From the NCBI GenBank assembly GCA_937905835.1, contig CALCXK010000059.1, positions 1 through 19,437 on the forward strand: a stretch of 19,437 nt of DNA, read 5' to 3'. Source of the stretch: an uncultured Ilumatobacter sp. (GTDB lineage: Bacteria > Actinomycetota > Acidimicrobiia > Acidimicrobiales > Ilumatobacteraceae). Shown here piece after piece: positions 7,276-15,159 of this stretch (the stretch's first letter is position 1; each line of letters starts with the position of its first letter). Made by a program: the position numbers and the translations under genes. The notes beneath the pieces are model-generated. The model worked only from the letters and a program-made list of their open reading frames with translations. It was not told the origin of the DNA and searched no databases.

Positions 7276-7414
7276 TGGCCATGTTTGGTGGCCTCGCCAA
7301 GGTGAAGGAACGTCACGCCCCTTTCTGCCTTCTCCGTCCACCAAGATGGAGAGGTGCTGCTGAGTCAGTCCGTTGCGGATGAGAGCGTGGGTCCTCGACG
7401 CGCGACAATGGTGT

Positions 7415-9091
7415 ATGGCTTCACGTAGGACGACTGTAACGACACGAACCGGCAGGGTGAAGGGTGCCGTCGGGCCGAAGGGCCGGATGCTGCACTTCCG
7501 CGGCATTCCCTTCGCTGCGCCACCGGTCGGCCCGCTGCGTTGGCGGCCGCCGCAGCCGGTCGCGCCATGGAGGGGCGCGTTGAATTGCACGAAGTTTGGG
7601 CCGCAGGCGTACCAACGTGCAGCTGGCTTCGAATTGTTTTTCAACAGCCTCATCGACGGGCTGGGCCTGGGTCGGGCACGCAAGAAGGCGTTGGCTGCCG
7701 GCCTCAAAATCATCAACGTGAAGCAGAGCGAAGACTGCTTGCAACTGAATATTCATGTGCCGTCGCACGCCGAGAAGCTGCCGGTCATGGTGTGGATCCA
7801 CGGTGGCGATCACACCGACGGCAGCGGCACCGAGCCGCAATACAACAGCGACGCGCTCCCCGAACGCGGGTGTGTGCTCGTGACGATCAACTATCGCCTC
7901 GGCATGTTCGGCTTTCTGGCTCACCCAGAACTCGCCGAAGAATCACCTGATCGGGTGTCCGGCAACTACGGCTTACTCGACCAGGTCGCTGCGCTCGAAT
8001 GGGTGCGCGACAACATCGCCAGGTTCGGCGGCGACCCCGACTGCGTCACGATCTTCGGTGAATCGGCGGGAGGCGAAGCCGTACTTAACCTGATGACCAC
8101 TCCACGAGCGCGTGGCCTGTTTCACCGAGCGATCGCGCAGAGCCCAAGCGATAGCGGCCGGTGGTTGCAGCTCCGGCGGCCAGCGCTCGACTTCCTGCCT
8201 GCCGAAGATGCTGGTGTCGAGTTTGCAAAGGCTGTGGTCGGCTCGGGTCCAGGCCAGATCAACCGAATGCGATCAATGATGCCCGAAGACCTGACCGAGC
8301 ACTACCAGAAGCTGCCGTTGATCGGCCGCCACTTTTACCCGGCCGTCGATGACGTCGTCTTGCCAGCGACGCCGATGTCGGCCTTCAGCGCCCAGCAGCA
8401 GGCGTCGGTCCCGCTGATGATCGGCTACAACTCGGACGAAGCCACCCTCTTTGCCGACTTCATGCACCCGGCCGGTGGCGAGTTTCATCGCGACATCAGC
8501 GACCTGAAAAATGTGCAGCCCGTACCGATCGACGAGATGCGGGCCATGTTCGACGTGTCGTACCCGAGCCGCTCACACGTCGACCGCGTGATGGCCGCCT
8601 ATCCAGGCCTTGCCACTGCTGACCGATCAGCGGTTGCCGGACATGCCGGTGACCATATGTTTGCTGTGCACGTTGATCATGCCGCGCACCAGCATGCTGC
8701 CGGCGGCCACCCGGTGTACCGCTATTACTTCACTGCGAAGCCGCCGTCGAAGAAGCAGACTGCAGGTGCGTTCCACGCTGCGGAGATCTTCTACGTGTTC
8801 GACACGTCGTTCCCGCTTCTGCCCGTCGCAGACGACGCACACTTGACGATTCGGGAGATGGGTGACCGATGGTTCGCCTTCGCAGCGACCGGTGTGCCGG
8901 ATTCGCCAGGTCGCGACACCTGGCCTGCTTACGACCCGGGCGACCCGCAGCACATGGTGTTCGATCGTCCCCGGTCCGCAGTTGGCCCAGTGCCGCCGAA
9001 CCCAGGGATACAGGTCATGCGTGAGCGGATCGAGTGGCTCACTCAAGAACTCGCTCCCAGGAGTGACGTCGACGAGTCTGCTGCGGTCTGA
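7415..9091 (+). CDS. Type-B carboxylesterase
   Basis: Carboxylesterase of the alpha/beta-hydrolase COesterase family (about 558 aa, normal length), hydrolysing carboxylic esters of unknown identity. N-terminal hallmark FRGIPFAAPPVGPLRWRPP is followed by EDCLQLNIHVP. The triad can be assigned: Ser217 in GESAGG, Glu342 in YNSDEATLF and His454 in GAFHAAEIFYVF. The oxyanion-hole motif is HGGD at 129-132 instead of the usual HGGG. No signal peptide is visible, so it is probably cytoplasmic. The ATG at 7415 fits the family start but has no ribosome binding site; GACAAT six bases before it hints at a leaderless transcript, and 7373 is an alternative. It is divergent from fhs. Confidence 0.92.
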   Translation: MASRRTTVTTRTGRVKGAVGPKGRMLHFRGIPFAAPPVGPLRWRPPQPVAPWRGALNCTKFGPQAYQRAAGFELFFNSLIDGLGLGRARKKALAAGLKIINVKQSEDCLQLNIHVPSHAEKLPVMVWIHGGDHTDGSGTEPQYNSDALPERGCVLVTINYRLGMFGFLAHPELAEESPDRVSGNYGLLDQVAALEWVRDNIARFGGDPDCVTIFGESAGGEAVLNLMTTPRARGLFHRAIAQSPSDSGRWLQLRRPALDFLPAEDAGVEFAKAVVGSGPGQINRMRSMMPEDLTEHYQKLPLIGRHFYPAVDDVVLPATPMSAFSAQQQASVPLMIGYNSDEATLFADFMHPAGGEFHRDISDLKNVQPVPIDEMRAMFDVSYPSRSHVDRVMAAYPGLATADRSAVAGHAGDHMFAVHVDHAAHQHAAGGHPVYRYYFTAKPPSKKQTAGAFHAAEIFYVFDTSFPLLPVADDAHLTIREMGDRWFAFAATGVPDSPGRDTWPAYDPGDPQHMVFDRPRSAVGPVPPNPGIQVMRERIEWLTQELAPRSDVDESAAV

Positions 9092-9213
9092 CCTACCTGA
9101 GGCCGGTGTTGCTGCAGGTTGCGGGCTGGTGTTGGCCCAGAGGCCGACGTCGCGACTGCCGTCATCGGTCATTGTTTGAGCTTGCAACGGCGACAGTCGC
9201 AGCGAGATGCAGC

Positions 9214-9249
9214 CCCGCGTTCGAGGGTCCGGTGTAGCGGGTCTTTTTT
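9214..9249 (+). terminator. Candidate terminator after the carboxylesterase
   Basis: CCCGC (9214-9218) pairs with GCGGG (9237-9241) over an 18-base loop, followed at once by a six-T run (9244-9249). The stem is short and the loop long, but it is followed by a true T-tract and sits between convergent genes 123 bp after the esterase stop. Confidence 0.4.
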
Positions 9250-9277
9250 CAAGATCTGGCTCAGACGTCGAACAGGC

Positions 9278-10897
9278 TCAGGACGAGCAGGACAGCATCG
9301 AACAGCCGACGCGCGTCCGTGCCCAATCGGGCCGGAGTGTTGCGTGTTCCTCGCGGCCCGGCTGTTCGTCGTACGGGCGGCGCAGCAGATCGAGCAGCTC
9401 GCTGATCATGTCGTAGCCGCCGGCTTCGGCCTTGTCGATTGCAAGTTGGGCGAGGTAGTTCCGCAAGACGTACTTCGGGTTGACCGCGTGCATGTGGCTG
9501 CGGCGGGCGTCGGCTGATTGGTTTGCCGTCCGGCTGAGCTCGATGTACGACCGAAACCACGTTGCGGTCCGTTGGAGTAGTTCGCCGGTCAGTTCGTCGG
9601 GGGCGTAGTAGGCCCCGACGAGCGGCTCGATCAACGTGCTGTCGTCTGCAGTGAGGTCGACCTCGCCGAATTCGCTGACGTCGGTATCGCCGAGCGCGCG
9701 GAAGAGGATCGTCATGTCGGTTTCGGTGAGCGGAAGCAGGTCGAGCAATTCGGCGGCGACTTCGCGGCGGTGAACGACGTCGGCATCGGCCAGGCCCAGC
9801 TTCTCGGCGAGCGCACGATCCCACCCGTGCGCGAATCGCTCGGAGTAGCTGTCGACGATTGACTGCAACGGCTCGGCGTCGTGAGTCAGTGAGTGCAGTG
9901 CGCCGCCGAGACGGCTGACATTCCAGTGGCCGATCTGTGGTTGATTGCCGTATCGGTAACGCTTGCCACCGGCATCGGTCGTGTTGGGGGTCCAGCCTGG
10001 ATCGAAGTCTTCAAGCCATCCGTATGGGCCGTAGTCGATGGTCAGCCCGAGGATCGAAAGGTTGTCGGTGTTCATGACGCCGTGCACAAACCCGACGCGC
10101 ATCCAGTCGACCATCAGGTCGGCGGTCCGATCAGAAACTTCCTGGAACCAGGAAACGATGGCATCGTCAGGAACGTCCTGGCTGTCAGTCGTCAGGAGAT
10201 GCGGGAAGTGGCGGCGGATCGTGTGTTCCACGAGCGAACGCAGCAGGTCGACCTCACCGCGCGAGGCGGGGAGTTCGAAATGGCCGAACCGGACGAAACT
10301 CGGTGCGACTCGGCAGACCACCGCACCTTGTTCGTTGGCTGGGTGGCCGTCGTACAGCATGTCGCGCATGACGTCGTCGCCTGTCAACGTGAGGCTGAGG
10401 GCGCGCGTCGTCGGCACCCCGAGGTGGTGCATGGCCTCACTGCACAGGAACTCGCGGACCGACGAGCGCAAAACAGCTCGCCCGTCGGCACCGCGGGAGT
10501 ACGGCGTTGGCCCAGCACCTTTGAGCTGCAGTACGGCATGGCCGCCATCGGCGGTGGTGATCTCGCCGAGAGCGATGGCGCGTCCGTCACCGAGTTGGCC
10601 GGCCCAGTTGCCGAACTGGTGCCCGCCGTAGTTCATGGCATGGGGTTGCATGCCATCGACCAGTTCGTTGCCGCTGAACACCCGTGCGAATTGATCTGAC
10701 GCCACAGTGTCTTCGTCGATACCGAGTTGCTCAGCGACTTCGGGCGAGTGGGCAATGAGCGTCGGCCCTGCGGTTGCGGTGGGTTCGACCGGTGACCACC
10801 CGGCGCCGCTGACCTGGCGGCGCACATTTCGTTGTTCCGGGTCGCCGGGCACATCGTTGATGTACCAATGGTCGGTTGTGAAGTGAAACCCCGTCAT
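9278..10897 (-). CDS. selO: Protein adenylyltransferase SelO (YdiU)
   Basis: SelO pseudokinase of about 539 aa, a family that transfers AMP from ATP to Ser/Thr/Tyr of target proteins and is linked to oxidative-stress responses. Conserved blocks: NYGGHQFGNWAGQLGDGRA (89-107), LQLKGAGPTPYSRGADGRA with Lys126, RSSVREFLCSEAMHHLG, and HGVMNTDNLSILGLTIDYGP with Asp278, Asn279 and Asp288, corresponding to the E. coli catalytic Asp246, Asn247 and Asp256. The protein ends in SCSS, the bacterial cysteine version of the C-terminal selenocysteine motif of animal SelO. The ATG at 10897 (MTGFHFTTDHWYI) is chosen because homologues start near here; the longer open frame overlaps the regulator gene and has no similarity. 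The 115-bp gap to the GntR gene suggests separate expression. Confidence 0.95.
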   Translation of the reverse strand: MTGFHFTTDHWYINDVPGDPEQRNVRRQVSGAGWSPVEPTATAGPTLIAHSPEVAEQLGIDEDTVASDQFARVFSGNELVDGMQPHAMNYGGHQFGNWAGQLGDGRAIALGEITTADGGHAVLQLKGAGPTPYSRGADGRAVLRSSVREFLCSEAMHHLGVPTTRALSLTLTGDDVMRDMLYDGHPANEQGAVVCRVAPSFVRFGHFELPASRGEVDLLRSLVEHTIRRHFPHLLTTDSQDVPDDAIVSWFQEVSDRTADLMVDWMRVGFVHGVMNTDNLSILGLTIDYGPYGWLEDFDPGWTPNTTDAGGKRYRYGNQPQIGHWNVSRLGGALHSLTHDAEPLQSIVDSYSERFAHGWDRALAEKLGLADADVVHRREVAAELLDLLPLTETDMTILFRALGDTDVSEFGEVDLTADDSTLIEPLVGAYYAPDELTGELLQRTATWFRSYIELSRTANQSADARRSHMHAVNPKYVLRNYLAQLAIDKAEAGGYDMISELLDLLRRPYDEQPGREEHATLRPDWARTRVGCSMLSCSS

Positions 10898-11012
10898 GAC
10901 CGCAGTCTGGCAGCACGCTTGGCGACTCTGACCTCCAGCAGCGATCAACGCGTGCGCCGGTCGCACCGAGTTCGTATCGATCAGCCGTACCGCTTGTGGC
11001 GGAAGTTCGACG

Positions 11013-11696
11013 TCAGGCGAGCGGCGCAGCGAGGCGGGTCGTGACCGCATCGCGGACCTGCGCGTCAAAGGAGTTGACGTGGTCTTCGATCAAGTTGGCC
11101 ACTGTTTCGGCGTCACTGGATTGGAGTGCCTCGTGGATTGCGGCGTGGTCGTCGACGGCATGGCCCATGTCGTGGACATCGGCGAGGTACATGTGCCAGA
11201 GCCGGTCGCTCTGTGCGTAGAGCGTGTCGAGCGTGTTGGTGAGGAAGCGGTTACCCGATGCGCGCCAGATGATCTCGTGGCAACGCCGATCGAGTTCGAG
11301 AAGCTCTTCAGGTGTCTTACCCGGGAGGGCCGTCTCGGCGAGGACATCGGCCATCTCGTCCCAGTCACCTTGCGTGCCGCGCTTTGTTGCGAGGCGCGCC
11401 GCATAGGGCTCCATGATTGCTCGGGTCTCGTACAGCATCGCGAGCTCGTCGAATTCGATGGCGCTGACGAACATGCCGCGGCGCGGGATGACGGTGACGA
11501 AGTGGTCACGGGCCAGGCGTTGCAACGCTTCGCGGATTGGCGTGCGGCTCATGTCGAGCGTTGCTTGGAGGTCGGCCTCGCGCACCACGTCACCTGGTGC
11601 GAGATCGAGGCGGATGATCAGCCGCCGAATCTCGTCGTATGCGCGCTCGGCGAGTGAGAGGGGTTGCGGCTGACCGATTGAAAAAACAGTTGACAC
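11013..11696 (-). CDS. GntR-family regulator (FCD/FadR subfamily)
   Basis: DNA-binding regulator of 227 aa. The N-terminal winged helix (about residues 14-80) shows AYDEIRRLI, LAPGDVV, SRTPIREALQRLARD and the wing VIPRRGMFV. The C-terminal all-helical FCD ligand domain has a probable metal site at Asp136, His140, His184 and His206. It is divergent from the dehydrogenase-etfBA operon, so it very likely represses that operon until a methylated substrate or product binds. Start: ATG at 11705 overlaps the predicted -10 box GAGTAT, so it cannot be used from that promoter. GTG at 11696 lies 7 bases after the -10 and would give a leaderless mRNA; this start is inferred. The ligand is unknown. Confidence 0.9.
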   Translation of the reverse strand: MSTVFSIGQPQPLSLAERAYDEIRRLIIRLDLAPGDVVREADLQATLDMSRTPIREALQRLARDHFVTVIPRRGMFVSAIEFDELAMLYETRAIMEPYAARLATKRGTQGDWDEMADVLAETALPGKTPEELLELDRRCHEIIWRASGNRFLTNTLDTLYAQSDRLWHMYLADVHDMGHAVDDHAAIHEALQSSDAETVANLIEDHVNSFDAQVRDAVTTRLAAPLA

Positions 11697-11718
11697 GCCT
11701 GTCATACTCTGTTGATAT
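11690..11718 (+). promoter_or_regulatory. Promoter of the dehydrogenase-etfBA operon
   Basis: A consensus -35 TTGACA (11690-11695), a 17-base spacer and -10 TGATAT (11713-11718). Transcription would start near 11725, leaving a ~75-nt leader that contains the hairpin repeat. Confidence 0.7.
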
Positions 11719-11732
11719 ATCACCACTGTCAA
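11704..11732 (-). promoter_or_regulatory. Promoter of the GntR gene
   Basis: On the minus strand a consensus -35 TTGACA (11727-11732), a 17-base spacer and -10 GAGTAT (11704-11709). It faces and overlaps the plus-strand promoter, so the two cannot be occupied by polymerase together. Confidence 0.6.
11713..11722. promoter_or_regulatory. GntR-type operator TGATATATCA
   Basis: A perfect 10-bp palindrome (TGATATATCA, with a G/C pair further out) that forms the -10 of the plus promoter and lies in the spacer of the minus promoter. Short AT-rich palindromes of this form are typical FCD-GntR binding sites. Its position predicts simultaneous control of the operon and autoregulation. Confidence 0.65.
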
Positions 11733-11740
11733 GTTCAAAT

Positions 11741-11773
11741 AGTTTCGCATGGGGTCAGGCCCCTTTCGCAACT
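11741..11773. repeat. Dispersed hairpin repeat, copy 2
   Basis: Same 33-nt layout as 5386-5418: starts AGTTTC, core GGGGTCAGGCCCC, ends GCAAC plus one base. The stem is imperfect here (GGGG/CCCC plus G-T wobble at the loop, outer AGTT/AACT pairing). Where arms differ from copy 1, several changes keep pairing partners. It sits in the 5' leader of the dehydrogenase operon, between promoter and start codon. Confidence 0.7.
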
Positions 11774-11800
11774 CTTTGCCTCCCCGAAGCGAGCACCTCC

Positions 11801-14338
11801 ATGAGTGAACAAGAATTCCCCACCACCGCCAAGGTCGTCGTCATTGGCGCCGGCATCGTCGGCAACTGCCTCGTGGGCCATCTCGCCCGCCTCGGCTGGA
11901 CCGACATGGTGCTCATCGACAAGGGCCCCCTCCCGAACCCCGGCGGTTCGACCGGCCATGCGTCGAACTTCATCTTCCCGGTCGACCACAACAAGGAGAT
12001 GGCGCTGCTCGGTGTGCAGAGCGCCAACCAGTACCGCGATGCTAAGCGCAGCGTTGACTCCGGTGGTATCGAAGTAGCGCGCACGCCAGAGCGCATGGAC
12101 GAGTTCCAGCGCCGTATGACCTCCGCCAAGGCGTGGGGTGTCGAGGCTGAGTTGCTCACTCCGGCGCAGGTCAAAGAACTCGTGCCGTTCATCAACGAAG
12201 ACGTGATCCTCGGTGGCTTCAGTTGCCCGAGCGTGAGTGTCGTCGACTCCCTCGACACCGGCACACTTTTCCGGAACGAGGCAATCGAGAAGACCGGCCT
12301 CAAAGTGTTCGCGAACACCGAAGTGCTCGATGTTGAGACCGAAGATGAGCCCGGTACCGGCCTCCAGAAGGTCACCGCTGTCGTCACCGACAAGGGCCGC
12401 ATCGAAGCCGAGTATGTCGTTGTCGCCTGTGGGGTCTGGTCGAACCGCATCGCCAACATGGCTGGCGCAACCATTCCGCTCGTGCCGGCTGTACACCAGA
12501 TGGCCGACGTCGGGCCGATGGACATCCTCGCCGAGACGCAAAGCGAGATCAGCTTCCCGATCGTCCGCGACATGGACACGTTTTGCTACGAGCGTCAATC
12601 CTCTGGCTCGATGGAAGTCGGTTCATATGCCCACCGCCCGATCCTGCATCACCCTGACGACATCCCGTCCAACGAAGAAGCAGCGCTCAGCCCTACTGAG
12701 ATGCCGTTCACACCCGACGACTTCGACCAGCAGATGGAAGAAGCGATCGAACTGATGGACATGCTCGGCGACGCCGAGATCAAATACGCCATCAATGGCC
12801 TACTCTCGCTCACACCTGACGCAATGCCGTGCCTTGGTGAGACCATCGAAGTCCGTAACCTCTGGTCGGCTGCCGCTGTTTGGGTCAAGGAAGGCCCCGG
12901 CATGGCACAGGTCGTTGCCGAGTGGATGACCTACGGCTACCCGCGAGTCATCGACGCACATGGTGCTGACATCGCCCGCTTCTACGACCAGGAGCGCAAC
13001 GATGAGCACATCTGGAGCCGCGCCGAAGAACACTTCAACAAGACCTACGGCATCGTGCATCCCGCCGAGCAGTGGGAGAACCGGCGCAACCTGCAGGTGT
13101 CGCCGCTCTTCGATCGGCAGAAATCACTCGACGCCTTCTTCTTCCAGGCCCGTACCTGGGAACGTCCGCAGTGGTATGGCAGCAACGCTGACCTGGCCCA
13201 GCGTTACAACGTCGAAGAGCGCGAAGTCGAATGGGACAACCGCTGGTGGAGCCCGATCACGGTCGGCGAACACCTCAACATGCGGGAGAACGTCGGCCTC
13301 GTTGACCTCTCGGCATTCCAGGAGTTCGAGATCTCTGGGCCGGGTGCCGTCGAGTTTGCCGACTACTTGTCGGTCAACAAGATTGGCCCGGTCGGCCGTG
13401 CGACCTACACCCCGTGGCTCACCCCCGACGGCGGCTTCCACTCCGACCTCACGATGCACCACACGGCCGAGGACGTCGTGGTTGTCGTGACCGGCGTGTT
13501 CGACGGTGGACGCGACATGTCGTGGATGAAGAAGTACATGCCGAAAGACGGTTCGGTCACCGTGACTGACCGGACGCTCGAAGTCTCGACGCTGGGGCTC
13601 TGGGGCCCGAACGCACCAGCGACGCTCGCCAAGCTGACCGACGCCGACCTGTCGCATGAGGGCTCGTCCTATGGCTCGCTCGTCGGAGTGAAGCTCAATC
13701 TGGGTGGCGAAGAAGTCGACGCCACGCTGTTCCGCATCTCGTACGTCGGCGACACCGGCTGGGAGATTTACGTCTCTTGGGACAACGCCCCCAAGCTGTG
13801 GGACGCACTCATGGAAGCCGGCGCCGACCTTGGCATCCGCGCCACCGGCGGCGGCGTCTACGGCACGTCAGGCCGCATCGAAAAGGGCTACCGCCTGCAG
13901 GGTGCTGAGCTCGAGAGCGAGTACAACCCGCTCGAAGCTGGCCTCGCCCGCCCGAAGATCAAGTCGGCCGACTTCATCGGTAAGGATGCCTACGTTGCTG
14001 CTCGCGAAGCTGGTGAACCCGAAGTGCTGATGTGCACGATGACCGTCGACGATCAGACCGACTCGCAGGGCCGGATCCGCTGGATGCAAGGTGGCAACGA
14101 GCCGTTGTGCGACATGGACGGCAACACGATCATGGACAGCCACAAGCGGGTCTCGCGTGTGACAACCGCTGGATATGGCCCGTCGGTCGACAAGATGGTT
14201 CTCATGGGCTACCTCCCGAGGGAGATGGCGACAGCCGGCACCAAGGTCCAAGTCATGTACATGAACGAGTACTTCCCAGTGACCGTCGTCGGTACCGACG
14301 GCCCGTTCGACCCCGAAGACACGCGCCTCAAGGGCTGA
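11801..14338 (+). CDS. Dimethylglycine/sarcosine dehydrogenase-like FAD-GcvT fusion
   Basis: Two-domain flavoenzyme of 845 aa. The N-terminal DAO-type FAD domain begins with KVVVIGAGIVG (GxGxxG at 16-21); GGSTGHASN places His53 where dimethylglycine dehydrogenases attach FAD covalently. From about residue 480 a GcvT-like aminomethyltransferase domain follows (MRENVGLVDLSAFQEFEISG, SYVGDTGWEIYV, EYNPLEAGLARP). The family oxidises N-methyl groups of dimethylglycine or sarcosine and passes the carbon to THF as 5,10-methylene-THF, with electrons going to ETF, which is encoded directly downstream. The ATG at 11801 fits the family start; ribosome binding signal is weak. Substrate is inferred, not proven; related fusions act on other methylated amines, so demethylation of another osmolyte is possible. 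Confidence 0.9.
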   Translation: MSEQEFPTTAKVVVIGAGIVGNCLVGHLARLGWTDMVLIDKGPLPNPGGSTGHASNFIFPVDHNKEMALLGVQSANQYRDAKRSVDSGGIEVARTPERMDEFQRRMTSAKAWGVEAELLTPAQVKELVPFINEDVILGGFSCPSVSVVDSLDTGTLFRNEAIEKTGLKVFANTEVLDVETEDEPGTGLQKVTAVVTDKGRIEAEYVVVACGVWSNRIANMAGATIPLVPAVHQMADVGPMDILAETQSEISFPIVRDMDTFCYERQSSGSMEVGSYAHRPILHHPDDIPSNEEAALSPTEMPFTPDDFDQQMEEAIELMDMLGDAEIKYAINGLLSLTPDAMPCLGETIEVRNLWSAAAVWVKEGPGMAQVVAEWMTYGYPRVIDAHGADIARFYDQERNDEHIWSRAEEHFNKTYGIVHPAEQWENRRNLQVSPLFDRQKSLDAFFFQARTWERPQWYGSNADLAQRYNVEEREVEWDNRWWSPITVGEHLNMRENVGLVDLSAFQEFEISGPGAVEFADYLSVNKIGPVGRATYTPWLTPDGGFHSDLTMHHTAEDVVVVVTGVFDGGRDMSWMKKYMPKDGSVTVTDRTLEVSTLGLWGPNAPATLAKLTDADLSHEGSSYGSLVGVKLNLGGEEVDATLFRISYVGDTGWEIYVSWDNAPKLWDALMEAGADLGIRATGGGVYGTSGRIEKGYRLQGAELESEYNPLEAGLARPKIKSADFIGKDAYVAAREAGEPEVLMCTMTVDDQTDSQGRIRWMQGGNEPLCDMDGNTIMDSHKRVSRVTTAGYGPSVDKMVLMGYLPREMATAGTKVQVMYMNEYFPVTVVGTDGPFDPEDTRLKG

Positions 14339-14343
14339 GTCAC

Positions 14344-15159
14344 ATGAGAGTCCTTGTTTGCGTGAAACGGGTGCCTGCCCCTGGCGCCAAGATCAACATC
14401 ACCGATGACGGCCAGTCCGTCGATGCCACTAATCTTGGCCACACCATGAGCCCGCACGAAGAGTGTGGGCTCGAGCTGGCCGTGCAGCTGGTCGAGGCGC
14501 ACGGCGGCGAGTCGCACGTGCTGACACTCGGTGTTGCAGAAGCCGACGAGCAGTGCCGTTGGGCCGCTTCGATTGGCATCAACAAGGCCACGCTGGTCGA
14601 CGTCGGAACGCAGGGCTGGGATCCGCAGCGAACAGCATCGGCAATGACCGACGCCATCCGTGCAATCGAAGCGGTCGACGGCGGATTCGACGTCATGATC
14701 TTCGGCAACGAGTCGGCCGACACCGGTGGCTTCCAAGTTGGGATTCGCGTCGCTCGGGCGCTCGGCCGGCCGATGGTCAATGCAATCAAAGGCGTCAACA
14801 TCTCTGCAGGCATCGATGGGGATGACGCCGTGCTCGAAGCGCAGCGCGAGACCGACTCTGGCATGGAGGTCTACAAGCTCCCGATGCCGTGCGCGATTGG
14901 TGTGAAAGAAGGCATCACCTGGCCGCGCTATCCGACGATGCGCGGTCGCTTGGCCTCCAAGAAGCTCGCTGTCGACGTGACCGCGTCGGATGCTGCCCCT
15001 GGTGGCCAAACCATGGTGCGTCTCAACCGTCCCGAGGAGCAAGTGTCGGAAACGATCATTCTCGGCGAAGGTGCCGCTGCTGCTCCCGCAGTTATCGAAC
15101 TGCTGAAGGAACTCGGCCTCTGGTCGGAAGGAAACAGCAAGCAGGAGGTGGGGGCGTGA
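14344..15159 (+). CDS. etfB: Electron transfer flavoprotein beta subunit
   Basis: EtfB/FixA of 271 aa, which with EtfA carries electrons one pair at a time from flavin dehydrogenases to the respiratory chain through ETF-quinone oxidoreductase. Landmarks: MRVLVCVKRVPAPGAK at the N-terminus, SPHEECGLELAVQL, and the nucleotide-binding FGNESADTGGFQVG (about 120-133); ends with ELGLW plus a short tail. The ATG is only 5 bases after the dehydrogenase stop, with AAGGG upstream, so translational coupling is likely. The tight spacing argues for a dedicated ETF serving the FAD-GcvT enzyme rather than general beta-oxidation, though it may do both. Confidence 0.95.
   Translation: MRVLVCVKRVPAPGAKINITDDGQSVDATNLGHTMSPHEECGLELAVQLVEAHGGESHVLTLGVAEADEQCRWAASIGINKATLVDVGTQGWDPQRTASAMTDAIRAIEAVDGGFDVMIFGNESADTGGFQVGIRVARALGRPMVNAIKGVNISAGIDGDDAVLEAQRETDSGMEVYKLPMPCAIGVKEGITWPRYPTMRGRLASKKLAVDVTASDAAPGGQTMVRLNRPEEQVSETIILGEGAAAAPAVIELLKELGLWSEGNSKQEVGA

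Noticed and set aside
7123..7716. N-terminal extension of the fhs frame by 198 codons
   Set aside because: It has no similarity to Fhs, crosses the promoter and palindrome, and overlaps the divergent esterase; the family start is at 7122.
10898..11068. Longer SelO start
   Set aside because: Extension runs into the GntR gene and lacks SelO features; MTGFHFTTDHWYI matches the expected beginning.
11706..11771. Longer GntR start at 11771
   Set aside because: It would translate the promoter, operator and repeat copy 2, and the added residues are outside the GntR domain.
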